Positions 54,242-64,000 of a stretch of 64,000 nucleotides of DNA are shown here, piece by piece. Position 1 is the stretch's first letter. The number at the start of each line of letters is the position of its first letter. The position numbers were made by a program, and so were the translations under genes. The notes beneath the pieces are model-generated. The model searched no databases and had not been told where the DNA came from. It saw only the letters and a list, made by a program, of their open reading frames with translations. Source of the DNA: Craspedostauros australis (taxonomy: Eukaryota; Bacillariophyta; Bacillariophyceae; Mastogloiales; Achnanthaceae); the NCBI GenBank assembly GCA_026770025.1, contig JAMXDE010000006.1:1054001-1118000 (forward strand). Direction: 5' to 3'.

Positions 54242-54886
54242 GGAGGGGCACGAAATGAATGCTCCAGAGTTTCGGTAAATGTCGTATTTATTGATATAAT
54301 ACATTCCAGAATCACTCACTACTGATCATACTCCAAATCCCAAGTCCCGGATACCTTCAACGCAACATTTTTTCGCTGTTGTTCGTCAGTGCCGCCACCG
54401 AGAGGAAGAACCATAAATCTCACCCCAGGCTCGGGGGGATGCAGTTGCGTTCGACGAGGTTGTCCTCGCATTCTCTCCTGTCCGCGCCACCCTCAAATCG
54501 CTTCAACGAGCTGTGAGCGGTGGCGTTTGTCTTCTGTCTCGCATCATTCTCAGTGCGCACGCTTTTGTCTCCTCTCCCAGCGAGAGAACGAACGAAACAG
54601 AACAACGCAAGATCTGAGGTTCTCGCGGAAGTTGGCGTATGCAGTTGCGAGGGTCACCATTGTGGCGACGAGGAGGAGTAACGATGTGCGGGGATGAACC
54701 ACGGCAACACGTGATCTTCTCGCTTTCATGATCTGCATGCTGCCGGTACTGCGTTGCTTCTTCTGGACAACTGTCGTTGCCCACTGCCCACGTCAATCAT
54801 CCGCATTCTCTTCTCTATCTCACAAATCGAGGAACGGGAGCAAGAACATCCCCACAATCATCATCACGATAACGACAACAACGACC
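54242..54886 (+). promoter_or_regulatory. E-F intergenic region, upstream of P450 F
   Basis: 645 bp between the E stop and the F start. It is nearly identical to the C-D interval with the LINE removed and has exactly the same length. The module with CAGTGCGCACGCTTTTGTC lies at about 54515-54600. It shows the empty site of the LINE near 54843-54857. Confidence 0.55.
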
Positions 54887-56341
54887 ATGATGGACTTCGA
54901 CTTGGCAACGGCATTGCGAGATAACGTCGCAGCCGTGCTTCTCCTCCCGCTAGCACTTGCCATCGGATGGTTGGCTGTCGCCTTCAACAAACCACCCGCC
55001 AAGGATGCTCCCGTCAAGTCTACTGCTGGGATCCTGGAGTCCGTCAGGATGTTGGCATCATCCGAATCACCATGGTGGCATCTCCAACTTCAAGAATCTT
55101 TGGGATCGTCCATCTTCCAGCACAACATCCCCGTCCCTGGTGGTATGTATGTCCTCTGCTCCGCGAAGGATCAACGTGAAGTTCTGCTTGATGAGTATGC
55201 GGACAAGCCGATCGCCGTGTACGGAAACATCGACAGTATAACTGGACGGACACAAATGGGTACACGATCAACACTTGACCCACGTACGAAGCCAATGAGG
55301 AAAGCCGTCGAACACTCATTTTCCTCTGCGGAAGTCAATCGAATGAATTCCATCTGCATGAAGTACGCCAAGCAATGGGAAACAGACTTCCTCGAGAAGC
55401 TGGCAGACACTGACGCTACGTTCGATCCGTCCATCGAATTGCCGAAGGTCGTATTCAAGTCCATCATGGAAGCGGCCCTCGAGTACGAATCGACTCCCGA
55501 AGACTACGATTTTTTCGCGTCCAACTACGAAGTGGCTGCCCGTGAATTCACGTTCCGTCAAAGCGTCAATCCTTTGCGAAAGGTATTTGGCTTCATGATC
55601 CCAGAAGTATGGGCGGCGCGCAACTGCTGCTCCGCTCTGCAGGACTTTGTGAAGAAGATTTTGACAGCCTATCGCGAGAATCCCAACAAGTCGGAACACA
55701 ATACGCTGATCAAGGCGGTCGAGTCCAATCCGTACGATATGTCGGAAGAAGATAGGGTTGCGGAACTGCTTATATTGCTCATCGCAGGCTTCGATACAAC
55801 GGGATACACCATTGCCATCACCCTCGTGTTGTTGGCCAAGCATCCCAAGGAGATGAGAGACCTGCGGCAATCGTTGTTGCAGGGCGATCCCGCACAATCC
55901 AAGGATCATCTCAAGCGCGTGATCACCGAATCCCAACGATTGCTCCCAGTTGCTGGAGTGGGCCCACTCCGTCTCATCAATCGTGACTTCATCTTCCGTG
56001 ATGAATCTTCCAACCGCAATGTCAAGATCCCGAATGGTGCCACCCTCATTCTTCCGCAATTCGCTTCCCACCGAGACGAGGCGGTGTTCGAAGATGCTAC
56101 TCAGTTCAAACCCGATCGATGGGAGAATCCGACCAAGGAAATGGTGCAGAGTTTCATTCCATTCGCCGTGGGCAAACGCACCTGCCCCGGCCAATCGTTG
56201 GCAAATGCTGAGCTGTTCTCTGTGTTGTCGAGCATCTTGTCCAAGTACGAGTTCGAATTAGTGGCGGAAGGCAAGTTGGATTTCTTCATGACGATGAAGT
56301 ACGTCGACACCAAGCTCCGCGTGAAGAGGGTGAAGGCCTGA
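54887..56341 (+). CDS. Cytochrome P450 (copy F)
   Basis: A 484-residue P450 beginning MMDFDLATAL (483 from the second ATG at 54890). I-helix AGFDTTGYT, ExxR (ESQR) and haem loop FAVGKRTCPGQ are present. From the N-terminus to the I-helix it is nearly identical to copy D; beyond that it keeps its own sequence (IAITLVLLAKHPKEMRDLRQ, VGPLRLINRDF), closer to A. It probably represents the original 3' half that D lost by exchange with B. Confidence 0.95.
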   Translation: MMDFDLATALRDNVAAVLLLPLALAIGWLAVAFNKPPAKDAPVKSTAGILESVRMLASSESPWWHLQLQESLGSSIFQHNIPVPGGMYVLCSAKDQREVLLDEYADKPIAVYGNIDSITGRTQMGTRSTLDPRTKPMRKAVEHSFSSAEVNRMNSICMKYAKQWETDFLEKLADTDATFDPSIELPKVVFKSIMEAALEYESTPEDYDFFASNYEVAAREFTFRQSVNPLRKVFGFMIPEVWAARNCCSALQDFVKKILTAYRENPNKSEHNTLIKAVESNPYDMSEEDRVAELLILLIAGFDTTGYTIAITLVLLAKHPKEMRDLRQSLLQGDPAQSKDHLKRVITESQRLLPVAGVGPLRLINRDFIFRDESSNRNVKIPNGATLILPQFASHRDEAVFEDATQFKPDRWENPTKEMVQSFIPFAVGKRTCPGQSLANAELFSVLSSILSKYEFELVAEGKLDFFMTMKYVDTKLRVKRVKA

Positions 56342-56767
56342 CTGTTCTACCTTAATGTGCGATACCATACCAAGGTGCACAACAGCAGCTAATGTCGCAA
56401 TAGACTCAAATGGTATTATATAGCGTAGAGTAGACGTTGGCATCCTCATGGTAATGGATGGTTCGGTATTTGGAGGGAGAGAACACCGGGCAAACATCCC
56501 GGGATGCGATCAAGTGAACGATCGGAGCAGAGTACGAGCTCCTCGCAGAGTAAGTCCAGTTTCCGACCGAGCTCACACTGATCCCGATAGCATCGAGGGT
56601 GCCGCTGGGGAGTCGTGTCCGCGGATCAGAGACGGATTCTATGAACAACGACGTTGGAGACGCGCCGTCGCAACTGCATTTGAACTGGAGGAAGGTTTGT
56701 CACCTCTGCTCGTACGAGCTATGGCTGTGCTTCATGTTTGATTGGCCTCGTCCATCGCACCACCGTT
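56342..56767. other. Convergent intergenic region between P450 F and THOC5
   Basis: 426 bp holding the 3' ends of two convergent genes. No other feature is visible. Confidence 0.5.
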
Positions 56768-58531
56768 TCATGCCGTCAACACAATTTCATCCCACCCTTG
56801 CAAAATGCGATGCAGCTGGAATTGCAAGATCCAGTCGACGTTAGACACGGCCCCCAACATTTCCGTGTTGACCTGCTGTTCCAATTGCCGCAGCGGGGCA
56901 TCGCTGGCATCGAAGGTCCAGACGGGCGGAACTTCTGGATACTGCGCCATATCGATCTGGACCTGCACCGTGCGATGGATAGTGTTTCGTTTGGTGATGG
57001 TGACGTCGTAGGAGTAGATGCTGAAGGACTTGTTGTTGCGCTGGAAGGATGTGAGCTTGACCTGTTCGGGTATCGTCATGCCGGGTGCGGTTGGCACGGT
57101 CTTGCGCGTCATCGATTGCAGCGCGGCGTGCAGGACGGCCAAGCTCTGCACGCGTTGTTCCAAACGTTTCACGATAGCGCTGGTGGAATGATGGCGCAAG
57201 GCACGCAGTTGGTTGGTGGAGATGTTGTTGTTTTCTTGTGCCGAATGAATGCCAGCGATGTAGTTGCACCAGTGGTATGGGCGGTGCTTGTGTGCGTCAT
57301 CTGCGCTGTCGTCTGTGGTGTCGTCGACATCATCGGTCGGAAGGATGTCGATGAGAGCACCATCGTCGCCTGGGAACAATTCATGGATGAGCAATTCCAT
57401 CGGCGCGGAGGACTGTGCCAGGATCATGTCGTTGGCGGAATCGTAGACGAATTGGATGGCGACAAACCGCTTGGCGTTGACCAGGCTGGTGGTACCGTCG
57501 GACGATGATACGGTTGGGATGGGGAGTTTCAAAGTCAATTTGGGGCCGTTGTCGCCAACGGCAGCAGCGTTGGTGGAAGTGTTGGTTATGGCCACAGTGG
57601 TGGCAGTCGTGGTGGCAGTCGTGGTGGCGGTGGCAGCTGCGGAAACCTTGTCAATCTCCAGGATGGGATACGTTCTCTGAAGCTTCGACCCGGACAGCGT
57701 CTCATCGGGCAAGGCGGAGTCCAAATACGACTGCAACTGGTGAAAGAGCGTGTACAGGGCCCGCGGCAAAAGCGCCGACTCCGCCTTATCCAGCAACGCC
57801 GTGCGCTGCGTTCCGATCTTGCGCAACGAGGGATTGACGGTGTCGTGAAAGAACTTTTGCAAGGGCAAACTGGAGCGTTCCATGTCGTGCAATTTCTGCG
57901 GAATGTCACGCAGCAACCTTGATTTGGATTCGAGCTTGCGCTTCGTCTCCTGCAGCTGCTTCGTGAGGGCCTCGCGACGCTGCGTGAGCTGTGTGCGTTG
58001 CTCGACCTCCTGTTGCATGACCTGCAGGAGCTTTGGTTTCTGCGATGGATCGAGGTAGTCGATGTCGTGGAAGAAGGCACGGATGGTTTTCGTGGTGTCC
58101 GCGTTTGCGATATCCTCATTGGTATTGGCATTGCCGTTGCCATCTGCGTCCACATCCATGGCAGACGCGGCGGCTGGATCGACATTTTCCTGCGCCAGCT
58201 TGAAGAGATGCGGCGTGTCGAGAATGCGCTGTTGACATTGCTGCAAGGTGCTTCTGTGATGATTCTTGAGGTAGACGAGGTTGGCCAGCCGCATGTCCTC
58301 CTTGTCGGCGCGCTCCCGTTGCCTGCGATGCTCCTCTTGCTGCTCGTGCAGATGGGACAGCACATGCCGCTGCAGGGCCTTGAGGTGGAGCATCTGCATC
58401 GTCGCATCGGCAGCGACGTCGGAAGCGCTCTCCATCTTGTCGATGAGACCGAGCAGATCGTTCAATCGTTGCATCGTCTCTGCTTCGTAGGCCTGCATCT
58501 TTTGGCGTTTAGCATCGCGTTCGTCCGTCAT
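56768..58531 (-). CDS. THOC5: THO complex subunit 5 homologue
   Basis: A 587-residue protein starting MTDERDAKRQKMQAYEAE. The N-terminal third is Gln/Glu/Arg-rich coiled coil. LHLKALQRHVLSHLHEQ and LVYLKNHHRSTLQQC match the region of THOC5 that reads similarly in animals and plants (helices followed by the LxYEKxHL-like segment), and the downstream MQQEVEQRTQLTQRREALTKQL coiled coil is also typical. It is shorter than the roughly 680-residue human protein. THOC5 belongs to the nuclear THO/TREX complex that couples transcription to mRNA export. A low-complexity Ala/Thr insert lies near residues 295-320. The assignment rests on the N-terminal half; the C-terminal half is diverged. Confidence 0.75.
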   Translation of the reverse strand: MTDERDAKRQKMQAYEAETMQRLNDLLGLIDKMESASDVAADATMQMLHLKALQRHVLSHLHEQQEEHRRQRERADKEDMRLANLVYLKNHHRSTLQQCQQRILDTPHLFKLAQENVDPAAASAMDVDADGNGNANTNEDIANADTTKTIRAFFHDIDYLDPSQKPKLLQVMQQEVEQRTQLTQRREALTKQLQETKRKLESKSRLLRDIPQKLHDMERSSLPLQKFFHDTVNPSLRKIGTQRTALLDKAESALLPRALYTLFHQLQSYLDSALPDETLSGSKLQRTYPILEIDKVSAAATATTTATTTATTVAITNTSTNAAAVGDNGPKLTLKLPIPTVSSSDGTTSLVNAKRFVAIQFVYDSANDMILAQSSAPMELLIHELFPGDDGALIDILPTDDVDDTTDDSADDAHKHRPYHWCNYIAGIHSAQENNNISTNQLRALRHHSTSAIVKRLEQRVQSLAVLHAALQSMTRKTVPTAPGMTIPEQVKLTSFQRNNKSFSIYSYDVTITKRNTIHRTVQVQIDMAQYPEVPPVWTFDASDAPLRQLEQQVNTEMLGAVSNVDWILQFQLHRILQGWDEIVLTA

Positions 58532-59873
58532 GGTTGTTGCTGGCGTCGGTCAGTGGTGTTGGCAAGTGCAGGTGGGAGTGCTGGTGGTGTCGATATGTGA
58601 CGATCCTTTGAGTATTGGTATGGTACGGCCTACTATATTGTGTTGTTTGCGGCGGCGGCTTTCGTTGTTGTGCGCTGATGGCACCATGGTCAACACTTGC
58701 ACAGGAGCTCACCGCGGTTTGGCTGCGACAGCTTTTGGGTGATCTCGTCGACGTCTCGTCCGTTAAATAGATCGGAGATAGATTCTGTCCGCTAAACAAC
58801 AACAACAATAGTCATTGTACCAACTGTGGTACTTGTGATATCCCGCGATACCACGTTTCTTCGATGTACCATGAAACTGCCGCCACGCCTTGACGTCATA
58901 GTGCCGGCACCAAGAAGCGATTTCTTCGCGTTCTATCATAGTGTGTCCGGCACGTGTTTGAGGTCTCCTTCCTGTTCATTTCTGTTCACACACGTCACAA
59001 CAAACACGAACGGAGCGTTCCCCCCCCCCGTATCCTCACGCCCCCCAGATGCGCCAATCCACAGCCTCCAAACGTTGACAGAGTTCGTGTTGAACAATTT
59101 GATTGGCTTCTTTTTGGTTCCATGTCATCGTGTGGCCATCTGGTTGAGCTATCCACTTTTTCGTCGTTGTTTTCGCTCGTGCTGTCATGGCGCTGCTGCC
59201 AACCAACCAACTGGCTGACAAACTGGCTGACAAGCTGACGAACTGACTTCTTTGCGCCTTTCGCGAAGCCGTGGGAGCGTATTTCCATCGTACTGTGCCA
59301 ACAGAGGAGGTGAGTCGTCAGCATCGAGTGAGGTGTGTGTCATCATCCAATGGTGAGTGGTTGGAAGGAAGGAAGCATGTTCAAGCAGAGAGTAGAGTAG
59401 AGTAGAGAAGAGTAGAGTAGATCGCAACAATACCCATACCAATACCCGTACCAATACTCTTGCAATCCTCCGACTGATTGAAGCCAACCGCTCAGCCCAA
59501 GACGAAGCAAAGAAGAAAAAGGGAAGAAACGGTTCTTGTCGGCATTTGGTCTTGGCTCCTCACCATTCGCATTGATTCGTTCGCCTTTGTTGGAGCGGCC
59601 GTTATCATCGTTCTCTTGGTTGCCATCCGTGCCATCACCAGCTTCAACGTCAACGACGACAGCAACGCACGCAACGCACACAACGACGACAGCGTCTGAC
59701 CCCATTCAGCAAATCGCCACCGCCTTCACAATCCTTACCCTCTTTGACTGCTCGGGGTCATAAAGAACATCACATCTGTTGCAAAATACCGGCAGCATTC
59801 CGTTCATGCAACCACCGTCAACCACCGTCAACCACAGACAGACTATTAAGAAAGAAGAATACGAGCAGACAGC
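58532..59873. other. Divergent intergenic region between THOC5 and L-aspartate oxidase
   Basis: 1.3 kb containing both promoters. GAGTA repeats (about 59390-59420) and a CCCCCCCC run near 59021 are simple repeats. Open frames here have no supporting features. Confidence 0.55.
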
Positions 59874-62044
59874 ATGATCCGAAACCTATCGAAGCAAGTG
59901 GCGACGCTGTCCGCAAGGCAGCACCAGAGATGGCAGAGGAGGCAGCTGTTGGCACTTGCCACGGCCTCCGCTGGCAAGACCACGCAGCGATCATGCTTCT
60001 CCACAACAACCAACGCTGCAACAAGCGCCGCACCGACCGATCGACTCCTCGTGGTAGGATCCGGAGTGGCCGGCAGCGCCTCCGCGTTGATCGCCGCCGA
60101 AACCTACAACATACCCGTCACGTTGCTGTTCGCTGGCAGCATGCCCGACGACTGCAACTCCAACTGGGCGCAGGGCGGTATCATTTACCGCAACCATGAT
60201 CCCGAGAGCGGGGATTCGGCCGATTCGTTGGCGCGGGACATTCATCGTGCAGGTGCCGGGCTGTGTCAGGATGACGCCGTGCGGAAAGTCAGCCATGAAG
60301 GTCCGCAGCGCGTGGAGCAGCTTCTGCTGCAAGGCACGCCGTTCGCCAACGTGCCCTTCGATCGCACCGCCAAGGGGGATTTGAGTTTGTGTTTGGGTGA
60401 GTGCTACCACAGGCAGTGCGGAGCATTGTATTCGGCTGCATTCTGTGATGTTGTTCTGCGGTATGATCTATGTGGGCATTCTTCAGATGACGATGGTGTT
60501 GGCAGGCGCGACGGCACATTATTCTGCATTACTTGTCATGGACTGACATCCGAAGGTGAAATCGAAATTGCCCACATTGCATTCCCCTGCATACTGCGTT
60601 CTAATATATATTTCCGCAACTGCCTTTGGTGTTCCCACCATTGTCACTATCGCCACCACCGACATCACCTCGAAACGCAACGTCATGCAACAAAACGAAA
60701 CGAAACCAATGATTCATTTTCCTCACACTTGGGCATCCCACAGAGGCATCCCATGCGGCACCGCGCATCCTCCATTACGCCGATCAGACTGGCAGACTTA
60801 TCACCCAGCACATTACAAAGGCAGCCGTGCAGCACCCATTGATCACAGTGCAACCAAACACGGTAGTCACTGATCTCGTCGTCGATAATAACAACAACAA
60901 CAATTCGGATGTTTGCATCGGTGTCCACACGCTCGATGGAACCACGGGACGGCAGGACATGGAACTCGCATCACGTGGTGTCGTCTTGGCCAGCGGTGGC
61001 CTGGGCGGCATCTACGAGCATTCCACCAACCCAGCAGGATTCAACGCTCTCGGATCCAGCGTCGCACTCGCCACACGCCGCAATGTGCGACTGCAGGACC
61101 TCGAGTACGTGCAGTTCCATCCAACTTCTCTCTTCATTCCCAACGAGGCACGATTCCTCCTCACAGAGGCGCTGCGTGGCGAAGGCGCCATCCTGCGCGA
61201 TGCCAAGGGGCGCGCCTTTGCGAAAGATTTTCATTCCGATGGAGAACTCGCGCCACGTGATATTGTGGCACGTGGTGTATTCGATGAACTGCAAAAGACG
61301 GAGGGCCAGCACAACGTCTTTTTGGATATCACCCATCGCGATACCGACTGGTTGCACGAACGGTTCCCCACGATCCAGGCGCATCTGTCACAGCGCGGCC
61401 TGGATCTGGGACAGGATCGTTTGCCCATCACGCCCGCAGCACATTACACGTGCGGTGGCATCGCGACGGATCTGCATGGCAAGACCACCCTCAAGGGTCT
61501 CTACGCCGCAGGTGAGGCCGCGCGCACCGGATTGCATGGTGGAAATCGGTTGGCATCGACGTCGTTATTGGAAGGTCTGGTGTTCGGTTCCTCCGTGGCG
61601 GATCATGTCGGCAGCGACGAAGGCATGCACGCCAATTACGAAGCGCAACAATGTGTCGACCGGTGGGCGGGACAACAGCAACAAGAACAAAGACAGCAGC
61701 AGCGACGCCCATCCGCACAACACGTCGAATCCGTATCACGCCGCGCCAACGAACTGCTGCGACAAGTGCGGCGCATCATGTGGGATCACGTCGGCGTCGT
61801 GCGCACCTCGTCCGGCTTGGCCACGGCCTCAGAAGCGTTGGAAGATATCCTGAATGAAACCAACGATCTGCATGCGCGATGCCCCACCATGGAGACGAGC
61901 GGCGTGCGTGATGCCGTTTCGGCCGGATACGCCGTGACGCAGGCTTGTCAAGCCAATCCTAATTCGGCTGGCGCGCATTACATCCTGCCCGATTCTGCGG
62001 AAGAGGATACCGATGATGATGAAGCCATTGCGGCGGCCAGATGA
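59874..62044 (+). CDS. nadB: L-aspartate oxidase, organelle-targeted, one intron
   Basis: The spliced product is 607 residues from exons 59874-60396 and 60744-62044. This FAD enzyme oxidises L-aspartate to iminoaspartate, which quinolinate synthase (NadA) uses in de novo NAD synthesis. The first 55 residues are Arg/Gln/Ser-rich without acidic residues, a probable transit peptide. Then come the FAD-binding GSGVAGS (about residue 62), SNWAQGG (about 97), QFHPTSL (about 299), EALRGEGAILRD, PAAHYTCGGI (about 405) and GLHGGNRLASTSLLEG (about 438), all hallmarks of NadB rather than succinate dehydrogenase. The splice joins DLSLCL to EASHAAPRILH in phase 1. A Gln/Arg-rich run lies near residue 490. 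Targeting to plastid or mitochondrion is not decided. Confidence 0.93.
60397..60743 (+). other. Spliceosomal intron of the L-aspartate oxidase gene
   Basis: 347 bp, GTGAGT at the 5' splice site and CCCACAG at the 3' site. Removing it restores a continuous NadB reading across the junction; the unspliced frame has no NadB similarity in this stretch. Confidence 0.9.
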
Positions 62045-62653
62045 GCAAGTGCATCTGTGTGGAGGTGTGACTGAATCAATGAATGAACCAATGAATTGTG
62101 AGAGCAAATGGTACAGACTGCGGAATGTGCTTCTTTGCGATCAGGGCATACACACTCAAAGACAAGACTTGTACAATAGAGAGACCGAGACAGTAGAAAA
62201 ATGACGTGAAGGCTTCCAACCCAGCACTATGTATCTTATGTACGTATGCACGTACATAGTTAGGTCGTCGTGCTACGGATACGTGCCCTGCAGTATTTCT
62301 ATTGCATCATCTTGTGTTGAAGTACGAGTATTGTGTGAAGAAGCGAACCGGACCCAATGCAGCAGCAGGTAAGATGCGAATGAAACATCAACCCGATTGG
62401 CACTCTCTCTCCTTCTCGAGCGTCCTTGTTCCATTAGAAGTGTGATACTACTCTTATTTCTTGTACCAAATGATACGACACTCGTACCTACTCGTATGTT
62501 ACAGTTATGATTGCGCTTGTTGCTCTTCCCCTTGTCAGTAGCCGACCGACCGATCGCAGTCGGTCAAATGGTTTCACTTTGTCGCTCCCCTCTCCTCCTC
62601 TCTTGCTGTTGGTACGCCCATCAGCATTCCATTCGGCTGGCTCCTTTCCTACC
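62045..62653. other. Convergent intergenic region
   Basis: 609 bp between two convergent genes. A near-palindrome around TATGTACGTATGCACGTACATA (about 62238-62259) is the only notable element. No gene is seen. Confidence 0.5.
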
Positions 62654-63703
62654 TTATCTGCGATTGCGAGCACGAGCACGAGCACGATTACGTCCCTTTG
62701 CCTTCTTGTATTCGTAGTCGAACGAGCTGGAACTCGACTTGGAAGTCTTCGTCGGAGCCCCGATGGGGGCGGAAGTAGCTGCGGTCTGCGGGGCGGTTGT
62801 GGGCAACACAGACAGAGTGGGCGCCGAAGTGACTGTTGAAGAACGGGACTTGCTGGACTTGGAGGAAGACGAGCTTTTGGAGGTTTTGCTGGTGGGACAG
62901 TCCAATCCATTGCTGCTGCCGCCGCCCTTGCCACCAGAGGACTTGCTCTGCTTGGTATCGGCGGACTGCTGCGGCAGCATCAAGAGCTCCGGGTCGAGGC
63001 ACACCTCGTACTCGGTGGAGTTGAATGCCTCGAAGATCCCGGTCATGACTTGAACTGGGTCGCAGAGATCAAAGGTGGCACCCTCCTCGATGTTCTCGCA
63101 GTCGATCAGCTCGCGCAGCTCCCCGCTGCCGGGGCATGTCCGCAGGATGCAGGAATTGCACTGCTCGTCGTTGGCGAACACGGCGCAACCGTTGCAGCCG
63201 CCGGGGCTGTCGCATCCGGTCTGCTCCACCGACAGCACGTCGCCCGCGTTGCATCCCGTGGTGTACTGGATGACGCCTCCCAACGCCGATCTTGTACCGT
63301 TGACGTTGTAGAGGGCCTGTGCGCTGCGGATACCGCATGAGGTCTGCTCGTCGTTGCAGTAGGCGCAGTTGGGGATGCAGACCAAGCGCACGCCGGCTTC
63401 GGTGGTCTGGCATTCGCATTGGAATTCCGGCACAGCGGCCTCGTTGGTCATGGCGTCCATCTGGCATTCGTCCATTGCTTGGAGTCGCCGGCGGTGAGAA
63501 TTCGTGGCGGGGAAGCCTTCGACGCCGTTGCCCCAGTCGTAGGCCTGTTGGATCCAGAAGGGGCGATCGGCGACCACATCTGCGGTGAGGGATGCTGTTG
63601 TCGAGGCTGCGGAGCCCGCATCAATAGTGGTGGGGTTGCCGACAGCTTTCGATGATGATAGCAACGATATTATCGTCAGCAGAGACGCTCTGGAGCCGCT
63701 CAT
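62654..63703 (-). CDS. Secreted Cys-rich protein with Lys/Ser-rich tail
   Basis: A 349-residue protein. The ATG at 63701-63703 is the first true start and gives a signal peptide (MSGSRASLLTIISLLSSSKAVG). The middle (about residues 75-235) contains over twenty Cys in closely spaced pairs (CECQ, CIPNCAYCNDEQTSC, CDSPGGCNGC, CNSCILRTC), implying a disulfide-rich extracellular domain. The C-terminal third is low complexity, rich in Ser and Lys with KSS, SKS and KTSK words, then Pro/Thr linkers, and ends in an Arg/Ala/Lys-rich basic run (RNRARARARNRR). Lys-Ser tails of this kind recall silica-associated proteins of diatoms, but composition alone does not prove it. A cell-wall or secreted matrix role is the best guess. 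Confidence 0.8.
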   Translation of the reverse strand: MSGSRASLLTIISLLSSSKAVGNPTTIDAGSAASTTASLTADVVADRPFWIQQAYDWGNGVEGFPATNSHRRRLQAMDECQMDAMTNEAAVPEFQCECQTTEAGVRLVCIPNCAYCNDEQTSCGIRSAQALYNVNGTRSALGGVIQYTTGCNAGDVLSVEQTGCDSPGGCNGCAVFANDEQCNSCILRTCPGSGELRELIDCENIEEGATFDLCDPVQVMTGIFEAFNSTEYEVCLDPELLMLPQQSADTKQSKSSGGKGGGSSNGLDCPTSKTSKSSSSSKSSKSRSSTVTSAPTLSVLPTTAPQTAATSAPIGAPTKTSKSSSSSFDYEYKKAKGRNRARARARNRR

Positions 63704-64000
63704 CGTGATCTTCAGCACCGCGTCGATGGTTGTCAATGAACGCTGGATATACCTTGCCAATCGAAAGCAAAGGGATGTGACTTCAAATCAAGTCAAGTCA
63801 ACTCGGCTTGGCTCAATGGAAAGTATTGAGTGATGTGGTATGAGTGAATGTGGTATGAGTGAATGTGAATGTGAAGCTCAAAGGTGGTGGCTGATCGTTC
63901 TTTCAATGTGACAATGGTGGATGGTCCTCGTCTGGCAGAGTATGGTATGCAAGGTAGTGTGATGACAGTTCGCTGCAGTTGCGCGAATTTTCTGCTTGTC
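63704..64000. other. Upstream region at the right edge
   Basis: Presumed promoter of the secreted protein. A 15-bp unit GTGGTATGAGTGAAT is duplicated at about 63835-63864. No gene is seen. Confidence 0.45.

Overview
The window looks like nuclear DNA of a microbial photosynthetic eukaryote, most probably a diatom or a related stramenopile. Supporting signs are an intact Ty1/copia element resembling the copia-type elements reported from diatoms, secreted proteins combining Cys-rich repeats with Pro/Thr linkers, a eukaryotic THO-complex subunit, and an L-aspartate oxidase gene with one spliceosomal GT-AG intron. The lineage is inferred from gene content only. No rRNA, tRNA, CRISPR array or bacterial-style operon was found.

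Layout. 1-1.8 kb: broken non-LTR retrotransposon reverse transcriptase running off the left edge (minus). 1.8-5.1 kb: large, probably nuclear protein of unknown function (minus). 6.3-56.3 kb: a cluster of six paralogous cytochrome P450 genes, all on the plus strand and called A to F, opened up by mobile elements. A, B and C lie at 6.3-12.5 kb. An 8.4-kb LINE-type element (13.1-21.5 kb) sits in the 5' leader of D (21.5-23.0 kb). From 23.4 to 46.1 kb there is a nest of elements. Two tandem 1.8-kb inverted-repeat elements entered CTAG sites. The second was split by a 12.7-kb element carrying a decayed piggyBac-type transposase, which was itself split by a young, intact 7.2-kb copia element. The same 1.8-kb copy was split again by a 6.3-kb AAT-flanked composite carrying an unclassified, damaged transposase gene. 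A secreted Cys-rich protein gene follows (47.7-50.3 kb), then P450 genes E and F. The right end has THOC5 (minus), L-aspartate oxidase (plus) and a second secreted Cys-rich protein (minus).

How it fits together. C-D and E-F are two copies of one duplicated gene pair, with identical 646-bp spacing once the LINE is removed. The paralogues therefore act as empty-site references and allow target-site duplications to be read directly. P450 D is mosaic: its 5' part matches F and most of its 3' part matches B.

The observation least explained by known features is in the AAT composite. Two blocks (39628-40209 and 44819-45920) begin with heads of about 160 bp whose short sequence boxes lie at the same offsets within 1-2 bp. 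Their hairpin stems have different sequences but are both preserved. In each block an 11-nt terminal-repeat sequence recurs in the arms of its own internal hairpin.
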